The notes: a model not told the origin generated them from the letters alone. A stretch of DNA of 64,000 nt from an uncultured Amphritea sp. (GCF_937127095.1 NZ_CAKZLP010000066.1:1-64000), one strand, 5' to 3'; shown: positions 8,265 to 16,568, numbered from the stretch's first letter. A program made the numbers and translations.

Positions 8265-8924
8265 TTGAGCGAAAAAATCTTAGAAAAGCAGGGCCCAAGC
8301 CCTGACGATAAGTCCCCCATGAAGGGGTTCCCTCAGGTGGGCTATCTGAAGCACTACATCACCTCTGACAATATCATTGTGGGTGACTATACCTACTATG
8401 ATGATCCCGAAGGCCCTGAACGCTTTGAAACCAATGTGCTTTACCACTTTCCTTTTATTGGTGACAAACTGGTGATTGGCCGGTTTTGTGCCATCGCGAA
8501 AGATGTGCAGTTCATTATGAACGGTGCTAACCATCAGCAGTCTGGCTTTTCTACCTACCCATTCTATATCTTCGGCAATGGCTGGGAGAAGGTGATGCCG
8601 CAAGCCGATGCGCTGCCCTATAAAGGTGATACCGAGATTGGCAATGATGTCTGGATCGGCTATGAAGCCACTATTATGCCGGGGGTTAAGGTCGGCAGTG
8701 GGGCGATAATTGGCAGTAAATCGGTGGTGGTGAGTGATGTTCCCGCCTACAGTGTGGTCGGGGGCAACCCTGCGAGAGTGATCCGGTATCGTTTTGATGC
8801 GCAGACCATCGCTGAATTATTGGCAATCGCCTGGTGGGACTGGAGTGCTGAGAAAATCAGCAACAATCTGCCAGCGATAGTGGGCTGTGATCTTGCAGAG
8901 CTGCAACGTATAAGTCAGGGCTGA
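8265..8924 (+). CDS. CatB/Vat-family xenobiotic O-acetyltransferase
   Basis: A 219-aa left-handed beta-helix (hexapeptide-repeat) acetyltransferase. It has the family lead GPSPDDKSPMKGFP, the VGDYTYYDD segment, a catalytic-His region NGANHQQSGFSTYPF (about 86-99), and hexapeptide turns (IGNDVWIGYEATIMPGVKVGSGAIIGSKSVV) ending in VVGGNPARVIRYRF. Close relatives acetylate chloramphenicol (CatB) or streptogramin A (Vat); many chromosomal homologues have no known substrate, so resistance should not be assumed. The start is TTG 8265 with GAGGTG upstream; ATG 8319 would remove the conserved N-terminal motif. Confidence 0.85.
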   Translation: MSEKILEKQGPSPDDKSPMKGFPQVGYLKHYITSDNIIVGDYTYYDDPEGPERFETNVLYHFPFIGDKLVIGRFCAIAKDVQFIMNGANHQQSGFSTYPFYIFGNGWEKVMPQADALPYKGDTEIGNDVWIGYEATIMPGVKVGSGAIIGSKSVVVSDVPAYSVVGGNPARVIRYRFDAQTIAELLAIAWWDWSAEKISNNLPAIVGCDLAELQRISQG

Positions 8925-8981
8925 TTGGTTGACCCGCAGGCGTCGCAGTAGAGAATAGAAAAAAGTTTGCGGCAAAAGAGA

Positions 8982-9018
8982 GCCAGCCTTTAGCTCGTGT
9001 CGCTAACCAAAGGCTGGC
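8982..9018 (-). terminator. Hairpin, probable terminator of the heme-binding-protein gene
   Basis: A 10-bp stem GCCAGCCTTT / AAAGGCTGGC with a 17-base loop lies between convergent genes. On the minus strand it is followed by TCTCTTTT; on the plus strand there is no T run. Confidence 0.45.
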
Positions 9019-9082
9019 CTGTCGGGATGTCTCCCGGCTTTGTGTGTGATGCACCGCTCGTTATGAGCGCCGCGTTAAAACA

Positions 9083-9709
9083 TTAACGCACCTTTTCTAA
9101 CGTAGCGGCTTCGGTATGGGTGAACTCTTTACCATAGATATTGAGTTGCGTTGTTTGTGTGTAGGACAGCGTGTCTGCAGCAATATCCAGCGTCATGGAA
9201 TATGCCTGGCTGGTGGCATTTTTGCTCATATAGGAGGACTCAGCGATACCTCTCTGGGGCGCTGTCAGTGTCATTTTCACGCCCGCTGCTCCTTCCGCGA
9301 CAACACAGACCGCTCTGGGCACGCAGAAGGAGTTATAGACCATCTGGTTCTTTTTGTCGTAAATCAGATAGCCCCGCTGGTCATGAAATTTTGCATCATC
9401 ACGCTGTCTGAAGACCTCTTGTTTGTAGTAGATCGCAACCAGAGACTGGTCACTGGCATTGACCGCGTCAGCCGCCGCTTCAAATGTTCTGACTTCGTAG
9501 TAGGGTTCTATGGCTTTGCCGCCTTCACCCACGGCTGAGCCTGTTCTTCCGGGGGCGATGTCTACGCCGGGTGTTACGCTTTTCCATGTACCGATTAATG
9601 GTTGTAGTGGCCCAAAGTCAACGTCCTGAGCGATAGCCGGTGTGGTACAGGACAGTGAGAGAGTGATAGTCGTCAGAGCTATCGCAGGTAGGTGTCTAAA
9701 CGTTTTCAT
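9083..9709 (-). CDS. Secreted heme-binding beta-barrel (nitrobindin/FABP-like) protein
   Basis: A 208-aa protein starting MKTFRHLPAIAL with a Sec signal peptide (cleavage near PAIAQ, about residue 28). The mature part starts DFGPLQPLIGTWKSVTPGVDIAPG, the signature of the heme-binding beta-barrel (nitrobindin/THAP4-like) domain: a GxW motif followed by strands such as PYYEVRTFEA and RGYLIYDKKNQMVYNSFCVPR. Cytoplasmic relatives bind heme and react with NO or peroxynitrite; this exported form is uncharacterised. ATG 9709 (GGAA upstream) is preferred over the longer frame to 9793, which would bury the signal peptide. Single gene, convergent with the Vat-like gene. Confidence 0.7.
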   Translation of the reverse strand: MKTFRHLPAIALTTITLSLSCTTPAIAQDVDFGPLQPLIGTWKSVTPGVDIAPGRTGSAVGEGGKAIEPYYEVRTFEAAADAVNASDQSLVAIYYKQEVFRQRDDAKFHDQRGYLIYDKKNQMVYNSFCVPRAVCVVAEGAAGVKMTLTAPQRGIAESSYMSKNATSQAYSMTLDIAADTLSYTQTTQLNIYGKEFTHTEAATLEKVR

Positions 9710-9980
9710 CGGAATTTCCATTTTGATGTTGATAGGTAGTATCACCTTGCTGCCACTACACTTGATTAAAAAACCAAACAAAAATGAACTCAAACTTGCA
9801 GTGGTAGTCAGTAGGTGAGACCGATGTTATGTCATTACTCTCGGTTGCTATATGGGAGTTACGTCCCTGTGGTTTTTTTAAGTATTTGATTTCAAAGCAT
9901 AGGATGTTTGTCACATGCTCTGAATGTTAAATAATCAGGCACTCGCTCAGGCAGTAAGGATGCTGAGTAATGGAGACATA

Positions 9981-10484
9981 ATGGTCGAGGCAGACAAGTG
10001 GAACGTCCTTATCCGGGTTTTTTTTGTATTAATTGTTATCACCAGTTTTTCGGATATCGTCGCGGATGTGTTGCAGGGGGCGAATGTCCTGCATATTGTG
10101 CAAGAGTCAGTGGTGTTTGTATTTGCGCTCTCTCTGTTGCTGCTGTTGTTTTTGAATACCCGGGCGCATGAACAGCGCAATGCACAACTGCTGGTTGACC
10201 TTGAAGCGGCAAAAATCCATTCAGCCCAGGCCTCTGAAGAGCTGGTGAGTGCCAAGCGTATGTTTGGTGAGGAGATAGCGAAACAATTTATAAAATGGGA
10301 GCTAACCGAAAGCGAGTCTGATATCGCCCTGTTTACCCTCAAGGGCTTTAGCGCTAAAGAGATTGCGGATTTCAGGAATACCTCTGAAAAAACCGTGCGT
10401 AATCAGCTCACCAGTGTTTATAAAAAATCCGGGACTACGAGTAAGGTTAGTTTTACCGCCTGGTTTATGGAGGACTTGTGGTAA
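9981..10484 (+). CDS. Membrane-anchored LuxR-type HTH regulator
   Basis: A 168-aa protein. Two N-terminal membrane helices (about 8-30, NVLIRVFFVLIVITSF; about 38-60, VVFVFALSLLLLLFL) are followed by a coiled-coil-like linker (about 62-95) and a C-terminal LuxR/GerE HTH (about 108-165: LTESESDIALFTLKGFSAKEIA, then RNTSEKTVRNQLTSVYKKSG). There is no receiver or autoinducer-binding domain, so sensing would be through the membrane part. ATG 9981 has GGAG five bases upstream; a longer frame from 9924 lacks a site. The target is unknown. Confidence 0.78.
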   Translation: MVEADKWNVLIRVFFVLIVITSFSDIVADVLQGANVLHIVQESVVFVFALSLLLLLFLNTRAHEQRNAQLLVDLEAAKIHSAQASEELVSAKRMFGEEIAKQFIKWELTESESDIALFTLKGFSAKEIADFRNTSEKTVRNQLTSVYKKSGTTSKVSFTAWFMEDLW

Positions 10485-10584
10485 CTGTCAGATCAAGTCT
10501 GAATGAGTACTACGGACGCTTAACGTGCTGAATAATGCAGTTTATCGGCAGCCCGTTTTACTTTTAGCCGATTGCGCCAGCTGA

Positions 10585-11223
10585 TCACCTGAACATCGCG
10601 CCGTATCCCTCTTCGCTTAGCACCTGTCGAACCGTTGGCCGGGTTAACAGCGTCTGGTAATAGTGTTTACAGCTCTCGGGCAGCGGCTGATTGATCCGGT
10701 CGGCCCAGAACATCACATAAAACAGCGCTGCATCGGCAATCGAGAAACGATCAAACAGCAACTCTCTTCCGGCTAAGACCGGTTCAAGCAGGGCAAACGC
10801 GTTAGCGATAATCTCTTTTCCCTGTTGTTTAATGGCATCATATCCGGCACCGTTGTCTAATCCCGGCAGGCTGTATCGGTCAGGGGTGAAAATACGGGTA
10901 AAGCCCTGCCCATGAATGGTGTTGACGGCATAGCTCATCAACTCCAGCGTCCTGCATTCCGCTGCGATATCAGTGGGCAGTAATGCTTTTTTTGGGTTCT
11001 GCCGGGCGATCCACCAGGCCATCGACTGGAAATCAGTCAGCACCAGGTCATCATCGGAGATCAGCACCGGAATGGTGCCTTTGGGGTTGAGCTGAAGATA
11101 CTCCGGGGTTTTATTGTCGCCCGCCATGAGGTCCACCAGATGAACTTCAAAAATAGCCTCCACCTCTTTCAGTAAAATATGGATCGCCGTGCTGCATGAC
11201 CCGGGTGTCATATAAAATTTCAT
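10585..11223 (-). CDS. Glutathione S-transferase family protein
   Basis: A 212-214-aa GST: the N-terminal thioredoxin-like domain (MKFYMTPGSCSTAIHILLKE, catalytic-type Ser/Cys at the helix start, cis-Pro in GTIPVLI, DFQSMAWWIA) is followed by an all-helical C-terminal domain. It resembles GstA/beta-class enzymes, which conjugate or reduce electrophiles with glutathione. It overlaps the stop codon of the upstream AAA ATPase (ATGA at the junction if ATG 11229 is used), so translation is coupled. Starts at 11229 or 11223 are both possible. Confidence 0.85.
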   Translation of the reverse strand: MKFYMTPGSCSTAIHILLKEVEAIFEVHLVDLMAGDNKTPEYLQLNPKGTIPVLISDDDLVLTDFQSMAWWIARQNPKKALLPTDIAAECRTLELMSYAVNTIHGQGFTRIFTPDRYSLPGLDNGAGYDAIKQQGKEIIANAFALLEPVLAGRELLFDRFSIADAALFYVMFWADRINQPLPESCKHYYQTLLTRPTVRQVLSEEGYGAMFR

Positions 11224-11225
11224 CG

Positions 11226-12767
11226 TCATAGGTTCATTCCCCGATAGACTGAACAGCGTTTAAAGACGTCCAGTGTCGGTGTCAGTTGTTTTTGCTGACA
11301 GAACTTGCCTGCCAGTTTGGTTAAGCCTTTTATCTCCCGACCGGTTGCCGTCGGGAAGGTATCCGCCAGTTCGGGAATCAGTTCCGCTTCAACCTGCAGC
11401 CCGAACTGCTGCGTCATCACCTGCCAGATTTTGATCCGGTCATCCCGCTCGGGTGGCTGGTAATTGATCATGGCGATACAGCGGGAGATAATTGCTTCAT
11501 CGATATCATCGATGCGGTTGGTGGTGAGAAACAGCAGACCGTTAAAGTATTCCAGTACCCGCAGAAATACCCCGACCACCGCATTGGATGACAAGCTGTC
11601 ACTGCGGCGGCGGATATAGACATCGGCTTCGTCGATCAGCATAACGGCCCCCCAGCGCTGAGCGCGGATCAGGGTGTCTTTTAATGTTTTCTCCATCTCC
11701 GCCACATTCAGGCCCAACTGACCGGAGTGCACCCGATACAGCGGACGCCGGATAATTTCTGAATAGACCTCTGCCGTGAGAGTCTTACCGACACCCGCAG
11801 GGCCTGCACATAACACCGTGGTGCCTCCTGATTTACCGGCGATAATATCATCCATCAGCAGATCCATTTCGGCAGTGAGGATGTCGATCAGGTCGATCTG
11901 CTCGGGGGGCAGAACCAACTTATCTTTCAGTTCTGGTTGATACTGATAGGGCGTCATGTTGTCGACATGCACCCAGACATGGTGGTGCAGATCGAGATGG
12001 AACATCAACATATAGCCGTGTACCGGCAGTTCGGTGAACAGGTCTTTAGGAATCTCAGCGTTCGACTGCTCGGTTTGTTTTTCCATCTTTTCATCATAAC
12101 GGCTGCTTTTACCTGCACGGCGAAGAAAGCCGCCGAGAATGTCCCCCGAGGCTTCCAGTGTGAGTACCCGATTGGTGATCATATCCTCATCATTTACCAG
12201 CCGAGCCTGGCCACCGCCGGATGACAATACCACCACATTCTTGCGGGTCCAGTCGCTGCTGCGATGGCTGGCAGAGGGGTCTTCGGTATAGATGCCGGTG
12301 CCACTGGCAGAGAACTGCTCGCCATAGCGTGCGCGCCAGTTGAAATATCGCTCAACTGATTCATCATAGGCGGCCATCAGCTCCAGGTTCTCTTTGATAT
12401 AGCCTTTATTCAGAAAAATCTCGCTAATGCTGTGATTGGTCAGGTCCCGGGTGCGAATAACTATGTTCTCAATCGCCACCGTGCCTTTTGAGTTGGCTTT
12501 CAATTCAAGCAGAATACGGCCCGATTCCTCTTCGCCGGGGGGCGTGTAATCAAGCCGGGTAATCAGGTAGGCCATGGTTTTACCCGCACCGGTGACCCTG
12601 AACAACCAGCCTCGCAGCGCATCTTTGATCAGATATCGGGCGATATCCGGCATCAGCCGTTCCAGGTCATCGGGGCCATAGCGGGTCTCATGGTCACTGC
12701 GAGAACGCTGTATTGTCTTCAGCAGGGCTGCCTGCGGTTGCATCGATGGGCCGGACTGACAATACAA
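11226..12767 (-). CDS. AAA+ ATPase of unknown role
   Basis: A protein of up to 513 aa. The C-terminal AAA+ module has Walker A GPAGVGKT (about 322-329), Walker B MLIDEADV (about 376), a sensor-1-like LFLTTNR and an arginine-finger-like IISRCIAMI. The N-terminal ~270 residues (LMPDIARYLIKDALRGWLFRV..., HGYMLMFHLDLHHHVWVHVDN) match no family I can name and may bind the substrate. The order is: 46-aa gene, nine bases, this gene, then GST with overlapping stop/start, so one operon. Start uncertain: TTG 12767 or ATG 12743, both with weak sites, suggesting coupling to the small gene. A remodelling or chaperone-like role is inference. Confidence 0.8.
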   Translation of the reverse strand: MYCQSGPSMQPQAALLKTIQRSRSDHETRYGPDDLERLMPDIARYLIKDALRGWLFRVTGAGKTMAYLITRLDYTPPGEEESGRILLELKANSKGTVAIENIVIRTRDLTNHSISEIFLNKGYIKENLELMAAYDESVERYFNWRARYGEQFSASGTGIYTEDPSASHRSSDWTRKNVVVLSSGGGQARLVNDEDMITNRVLTLEASGDILGGFLRRAGKSSRYDEKMEKQTEQSNAEIPKDLFTELPVHGYMLMFHLDLHHHVWVHVDNMTPYQYQPELKDKLVLPPEQIDLIDILTAEMDLLMDDIIAGKSGGTTVLCAGPAGVGKTLTAEVYSEIIRRPLYRVHSGQLGLNVAEMEKTLKDTLIRAQRWGAVMLIDEADVYIRRRSDSLSSNAVVGVFLRVLEYFNGLLFLTTNRIDDIDEAIISRCIAMINYQPPERDDRIKIWQVMTQQFGLQVEAELIPELADTFPTATGREIKGLTKLAGKFCQQKQLTPTLDVFKRCSVYRGMNL

Positions 12768-12776
12768 GCTGTACAG

Positions 12777-12917
12777 TTAGTTCAACTGGGCGTCGCTCAA
12801 TTGGGTGAACGAGACCTCCGCTTTATTACCAAAGCGTAGCTGTTCCTTCAGCGTTCCTAAAACCGGAAACTCTGCCACCATAGCTTCGACGTAACTTTTT
12901 CCAATCTGTAGTTTCAT
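12777..12917 (-). CDS. 46-aa small protein heading the ATPase-GST operon
   Basis: A short ORF with a near-ideal ribosome-binding site: GGAGGTAAC directly before ATG 12917. It encodes 46 aa, starting MKLQIGKSYVEAMVAEFPVL and ending in QLSDAQLN; it is soluble, without signal peptide. The stop lies nine bases before the first possible ATPase start, so translation would be coupled. I recognise no family. It may be a small partner or adaptor of the ATPase; a pure leader peptide is the alternative. Confidence 0.6.
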   Translation of the reverse strand: MKLQIGKSYVEAMVAEFPVLGTLKEQLRFGNKAEVSFTQLSDAQLN

Positions 12918-13346
12918 TGTTACCTCCGGGGTCTATGGTTAGGTTTTCATGATGGGTTAATTGCTCCTGACAGACGGTGAGCCGTTTTGCAGGTTGTGGA
13001 TTTTCTATCTGCGTAGCCACTGCGGCGTTAAAAACAGGCTCAAATCGGTCATTTATGAGGTATAAACTCCCTCATTTCGCCCGTTTTTGCCTTGCATTGG
13101 CGTCCTCGAAAACGAAACTCCCACTTTCTGTTTAAGTGAGACAGCAAGATAGGTGCCACTAAAAACGGTTGTTAACTTATTGTTTTATATGACAGCAGCC
13201 AGCTGAGAAATGTGCTGTTTAAGACAAAGGCGTTGGCTTTTGTGAGCTTGAAGCTGAACCTGTAGGAGGCAGGTAACGATATGCTATGCTGCGTTAGAGT
13301 GAAAATTCTTCGATTAACTCATGGGGCTTTGGCTCAGATTATAGCT
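12918..13346. other. Non-coding stretch with a nested palindrome
   Basis: These 429 bases separate the leftward ATPase operon from the rightward GGCT gene. They hold a nested inverted repeat: AAAAACAGGC (13030-13039) against GCCCGTTTTT (13079-13088), enclosing ATGAGG / CCTCAT (13055-13075). The T run after the right arm makes it terminator-like on the plus strand, but no gene precedes it there. It vaguely resembles dispersed intergenic repeats of gammaproteobacteria. No convincing ORF is seen. Confidence 0.45.
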
Positions 13347-13853
13347 ATGAATTATTTTGCCTACGGATCAAATATGTCTCTGGCACGACTGCGGCAGCGG
13401 GTGCCCGGTGCCCGGGTTATCGGCTGTTATTTTCTTGATGGCTATGATCTGCGTTTTCATAAAGCGGGTCAGGATGGTTCAGCAAAGTGTGATGCGTTTT
13501 ATACCGGCAGTGATGATCGTATTTACGGTGTCCTGTTTGATATACCGCTGTCAGAGAAGCCCGCGCTTGACCGGGCTGAAGGGTTGGGGGTGGGGTATGG
13601 TGAGAAAGTTGTGTCGTTGCAAAATGAACCGGGTGAGCAGCTTGAGGCGATAACTTACTTCGCACTGCAGATCGACCCTTCACTCAAACCTTATGACTGG
13701 TATGTAAACCATCTGTTGGTAGGGGCCAGGGAAGCGAAGTTGCCGGTTGAGTATATCGACAGGATCGAGCGGGTTGTGTCTGTCGAGGATGCGGATTCAG
13801 CCAGGGATTACCGCGAGAGAGCGATATATACTGAGGCCAGGGCGAACGCTTAA
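13347..13853 (+). CDS. Gamma-glutamylcyclotransferase-family protein
   Basis: A 168-aa protein starting MNYFAYGSNMSLARL, the YGSN/S substrate-binding loop of the GGCT fold. The catalytic glutamate is in DRAEGLGVGYG (about 75), followed by EAITYFAL and YDWYVNHLLVGA motifs. GGCT enzymes cyclise gamma-glutamyl amines to 5-oxoproline; the exact substrate is not predictable. ATG 13347 is chosen over an upstream frame from 13281 because the family begins at this motif. A DinB gene follows after 43 bases. Confidence 0.88.
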   Translation: MNYFAYGSNMSLARLRQRVPGARVIGCYFLDGYDLRFHKAGQDGSAKCDAFYTGSDDRIYGVLFDIPLSEKPALDRAEGLGVGYGEKVVSLQNEPGEQLEAITYFALQIDPSLKPYDWYVNHLLVGAREAKLPVEYIDRIERVVSVEDADSARDYRERAIYTEARANA

Positions 13854-13896
13854 TTATCAGGAGCTTATCAAGAGCTTTATAAGAAGGAAGACGGAT

Positions 13897-14403
13897 ATGG
13901 ATAACCTGAGAATGCTGATTCACTATAAAGCCTGGGCTGATGCGGAGTTATTTGGATGTGTTGCAGAGCTTTCCCCTGAACAACGTCAACAGCCACAGCC
14001 GATCTTCTTTGGCAGTCTGATCCGTACAATGAACCATTGTTACCTGATGGATCGGGTGTGGAAAGCGAACCTGACCGGTCAGCAGCATGGTATTACGTCA
14101 AGAAACCCGCGGGATTGCCCCGATTTTTCATCTTTGCACACACAGCAAATGGCGTTGAACCAACGGTTGATTGAGTATATGAAAACGCTGACAGCGCCTG
14201 AGTCCACTGAAGATGTTGAGTTTGAGTTCATAGGGGGCGGGCACGCTAAGATGACCCGGTCAGAGATGCTTTATCATCTGGTGAATCACAGCACCTATCA
14301 TCGGGGCCATGTGGCCGATATGTTGTATCATTTTGGTCTGTCTCCCCCAACGACTGATCTGCCGGTTTATATCCGTCTGGTCAGAGAGGGCGCTCTGATT
14401 TAG
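13897..14403 (+). CDS. DinB-family metal-binding four-helix protein
   Basis: A 168-aa DinB/YfiT-like protein. The metal-binding histidine triad is visible: His in RTMNHCYLMDRVW (about 48), and NHSTYHRGHVADM (about 128-136). Members are thiol-dependent or hydrolytic enzymes, mostly uncharacterised, and related to bacillithiol transferases. ATG 13897 follows AAGGAAG at a proper distance; the longer frame from 13747 overlaps the GGCT gene and is rejected. Probably cotranscribed with the GGCT gene. Confidence 0.85.
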   Translation: MDNLRMLIHYKAWADAELFGCVAELSPEQRQQPQPIFFGSLIRTMNHCYLMDRVWKANLTGQQHGITSRNPRDCPDFSSLHTQQMALNQRLIEYMKTLTAPESTEDVEFEFIGGGHAKMTRSEMLYHLVNHSTYHRGHVADMLYHFGLSPPTTDLPVYIRLVREGALI

Positions 14404-14647
14404 GAACCACTTTATGATGATGCGTGCGTCTATATTCTTGAGGGGCAAGCTGAGGCAACCATTGGCGATAGCGTTACTGCTTAGTGACGCTGAAACGGTT
14501 TTACATAAGTATAGAGAGATGGGCCGGTTGAGTTTGATGTTCCCGCGCTTATCGTCGGTGGTGTGAAGGTCTGATCCGGGCGATAATCCGGGCAATAGCG
14601 CCACAGTTAATAATTTATATCTGCAGTCAGCGGAAACAGGAGTTGCG

Positions 14648-15034
14648 ATGATCAGAGGTAGCTGCCTGTGCGGCAAGGTAAAGTATCAAATTAGCGGTCG
14701 GCCAGGTGCGATTGTTCATTGCCATTGCCAGACCTGTCGTAAGGCGCACGGTGCTGCCTTTTCGAGTGTCTCTGCGGTTCAGGACAAGGACTTTCATCTG
14801 CTGGGGCAAGGCGTGCTGAAATCCTTTGAGTCCTCCCCCGGTAAACACCGTTTCTTTTGTCCTGAGTGCGGTACTCAGATCTACGCTAAACGGGATAATA
14901 CCGAGCATGTTATTTTGCGTCTGGGATCGCTGGACGATGACCCGCAGGTTGCTGAAGAGAAGCATATCTGGGTATCGCAGCAGGCGCCCTGGTATGCCAT
15001 TCACAATAATCTGCCAGAGCATGATGAGTTTTAG
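14648..15034 (+). CDS. GFA-family (CENP-V/Gfa) zinc protein
   Basis: A 128-aa GFA domain with all zinc-binding cysteine groups: GSCLCGKVKY (residues 4-13), HCHCQTCRKAHGA (about 24-36) and FFCPECGTQIY (about 73-83). The family is named after glutathione-dependent formaldehyde-activating enzyme, but most members have no proven activity. The start ATG 14648 follows CAGGAG. It stands alone, 244 bases after dinB. Confidence 0.9.
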   Translation: MIRGSCLCGKVKYQISGRPGAIVHCHCQTCRKAHGAAFSSVSAVQDKDFHLLGQGVLKSFESSPGKHRFFCPECGTQIYAKRDNTEHVILRLGSLDDDPQVAEEKHIWVSQQAPWYAIHNNLPEHDEF

Positions 15035-15391
15035 CCATTGGGCGTTATTGCGATTCTTAACAGCGAATAGGAATGAAACGAGTTGAGTGCTGTCGTTTTA
15101 GGGCAGCTCTCAGTGGTGCAGTAATAGTCAAGGTGTGGATTAGACATGTCGCACCGCTGTTCCGGTGTAAAAGGTGGAATGCCGCAGGAGGATTAGCGAT
15201 CAGGGGATCGTTGACGTGCATGCTCCTGTTGATGCTAAAAAATTAGTCGGAATCGATGATGAATACGTGTGGAAGACAGGTCAATGGTATCCCTCAGTCT
15301 GTCGGTAATGGTCATTGACGTTATGGCATCGTATATTGAAAATGCCATGGGGCAGTGTTTCGGCTGATCTGGATTCAGGATAACAAACGCT
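15035..15391. other. Non-coding stretch
   Basis: In these 357 bases between the GFA gene and the membrane protein I find no supported ORF, terminator or repeat. The promoter of the membrane-protein gene should be here. Confidence 0.4.
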
Positions 15392-15982
15392 ATGATTGAT
15401 ACGAGTATTAAACTGCTATTCAGCGGCTTAGCCATCGGCCTGACGTTTGTCGCTTTTGTGCCTTATATCCGCTCGATACTGGCCGGATCGACCCGCCCTC
15501 ATGTTTTTTCCTGGTTTATCTGGGGTATCACAACCGTTATTGTTTTTTTCGCGCAGCTTGAAGCAAAAGGGGGGATCGGTGCCTGGCCGATCGGTATCTC
15601 CGGCGCTATAACCGTCGGCGTGGCGATACTGGCATTTACGAAGCGTGCCGATATCAGCATTACTCGCACCGACTGGCTGTTCTTCAGTGCCGCACTGGCC
15701 TCTTTACCGTTCTGGTATCTGACCTCGGACCCGCTGTGGACCGTTGTAGTGTTGACGATTGTCGACCTGCTGGGGTTTGGCCCGACTATTCGTAAAGCCT
15801 ATGCGTTTCCCCATCAGGAGAGTCAGTTATTCTTCCTGTCGTTTATGCTGCGAAACTGTTTTGCGATTCTGGCACTGGAGAGTTACTCCGTGACGACGGT
15901 GCTGTTTCCCCTTTCGATTGCACTGGCCTGTACCGCTTTACTGATAATTGTGGCCTGGCGGCGCAAGGCTGTCTTTGCTTAA
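15392..15982 (+). CDS. Seven-helix membrane protein, SemiSWEET/PQ-loop-like repeats
   Basis: A 196-aa very hydrophobic protein with about seven membrane helices. The first helices carry LAIGLTFVAFVPYIRSILAG followed by STRPHVFSWFIWGI, resembling the P-Y/P-Q helix and W-x-x-W features of SemiSWEET/PQ-loop transporters; a similar pattern recurs in the second half (IVDLLGFGPTIRKAYAFP). This suggests two triple-helix bundles joined by one helix, as in eukaryotic SWEETs. The substrate is unknown and the family assignment tentative. The start is ATG 15392. It appears monocistronic. Confidence 0.65.
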   Translation: MIDTSIKLLFSGLAIGLTFVAFVPYIRSILAGSTRPHVFSWFIWGITTVIVFFAQLEAKGGIGAWPIGISGAITVGVAILAFTKRADISITRTDWLFFSAALASLPFWYLTSDPLWTVVVLTIVDLLGFGPTIRKAYAFPHQESQLFFLSFMLRNCFAILALESYSVTTVLFPLSIALACTALLIIVAWRRKAVFA

Positions 15983-16075
15983 GACCAGGCTTGTCTGAGA
16001 TTAATCTTATATGCCCAGCTTCTTAAGCTGGTGCTGCTTCGTTATAAGATTACCCTGATCGGCTATAGAGTGACT

Positions 16076-16476
16076 ATGATGAAAAAAATCTGTTCCATCA
16101 GGAGAGGTTGTACCTTCCTGTGTGCCGTTCTTTGCTATACAAGCCTTCTATTCACAGCCACTAGCTTCGCAGGGGAGGCCGATGTTGTGCAGGTGACGGT
16201 CAGTAAAACCGGGAACCATCGCTATGACTTCAGTGTGACAGTAAGCCACGACGACAGTGGCTGGAATTACTATGCTGATAAGTGGAAGTCGTTGATTCAA
16301 AAGGTAATATTTTAGCTACCCGAAGACTGCTTCATCCCCACGTAGGGGAGCAACCCTTTACCCGAACGCTGTCCGGTGTAGATATTCCAGCGGCTATTAC
16401 TCGGGTGAATGTGCAAGCCCATGATCTGGTTCATCTGTATGGTGGCGCGGTGAAAAGTGTTGACCTGCCAGAGTAA
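16076..16476 (+). pseudogene. Secreted small protein gene split by a one-base frameshift
   Basis: Two overlapping frames together make one protein. The first (from ATG 16076) has a signal peptide (MKKICSIRRGCTFLCAV..., cleavage near SFAGEADV) and continues QVTVSKTGNHRYDFSVTVSH to NYYADKW. The frame from 16282 then supplies EVVDSKGNILATRRLLHPHV, EQPFTRTLSGVDIP and the rest. Joined at TGG/GAA (about 16284), the result reads like a known family of ~120-aa exported proteins with WxHYADxWEV and LLHPHxxEQPFTR motifs. A single missing G explains the break. It could be a real decayed gene, programmed shifting, or a sequencing error. Confidence 0.7.
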
Positions 16477-16537
16477 TAATGTGGCTAACCCTGGTATGAC
16501 GGTTCAGTGTTAGTCTGCTAAGTGCGAGTAACTGTCT

Positions 16538-16568
16538 AATTTCAGATGTTTTTCTGAAATTGTTTTAT
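16538..16568 (+). terminator. Rho-independent terminator
   Basis: A 9-bp stem AATTTCAGA / TCTGAAATT with loop TGTTTT is followed by GTTTTATT; it closes the frameshifted secreted-protein gene. Confidence 0.7.

Noticed and set aside
8265..8924. Reading the Vat/CatB-like gene as a proven antibiotic resistance gene
   Set aside because: Many chromosomal homologues have no resistance activity and nothing in the context indicates a resistance element.
14414..14566. A 50-aa ORF between dinB and the GFA gene, with AGGA seven bases upstream
   Set aside because: The translation shows no recognisable pattern, overlaps no conserved context, and the start is three consecutive ATG codons; too weak to call a gene.
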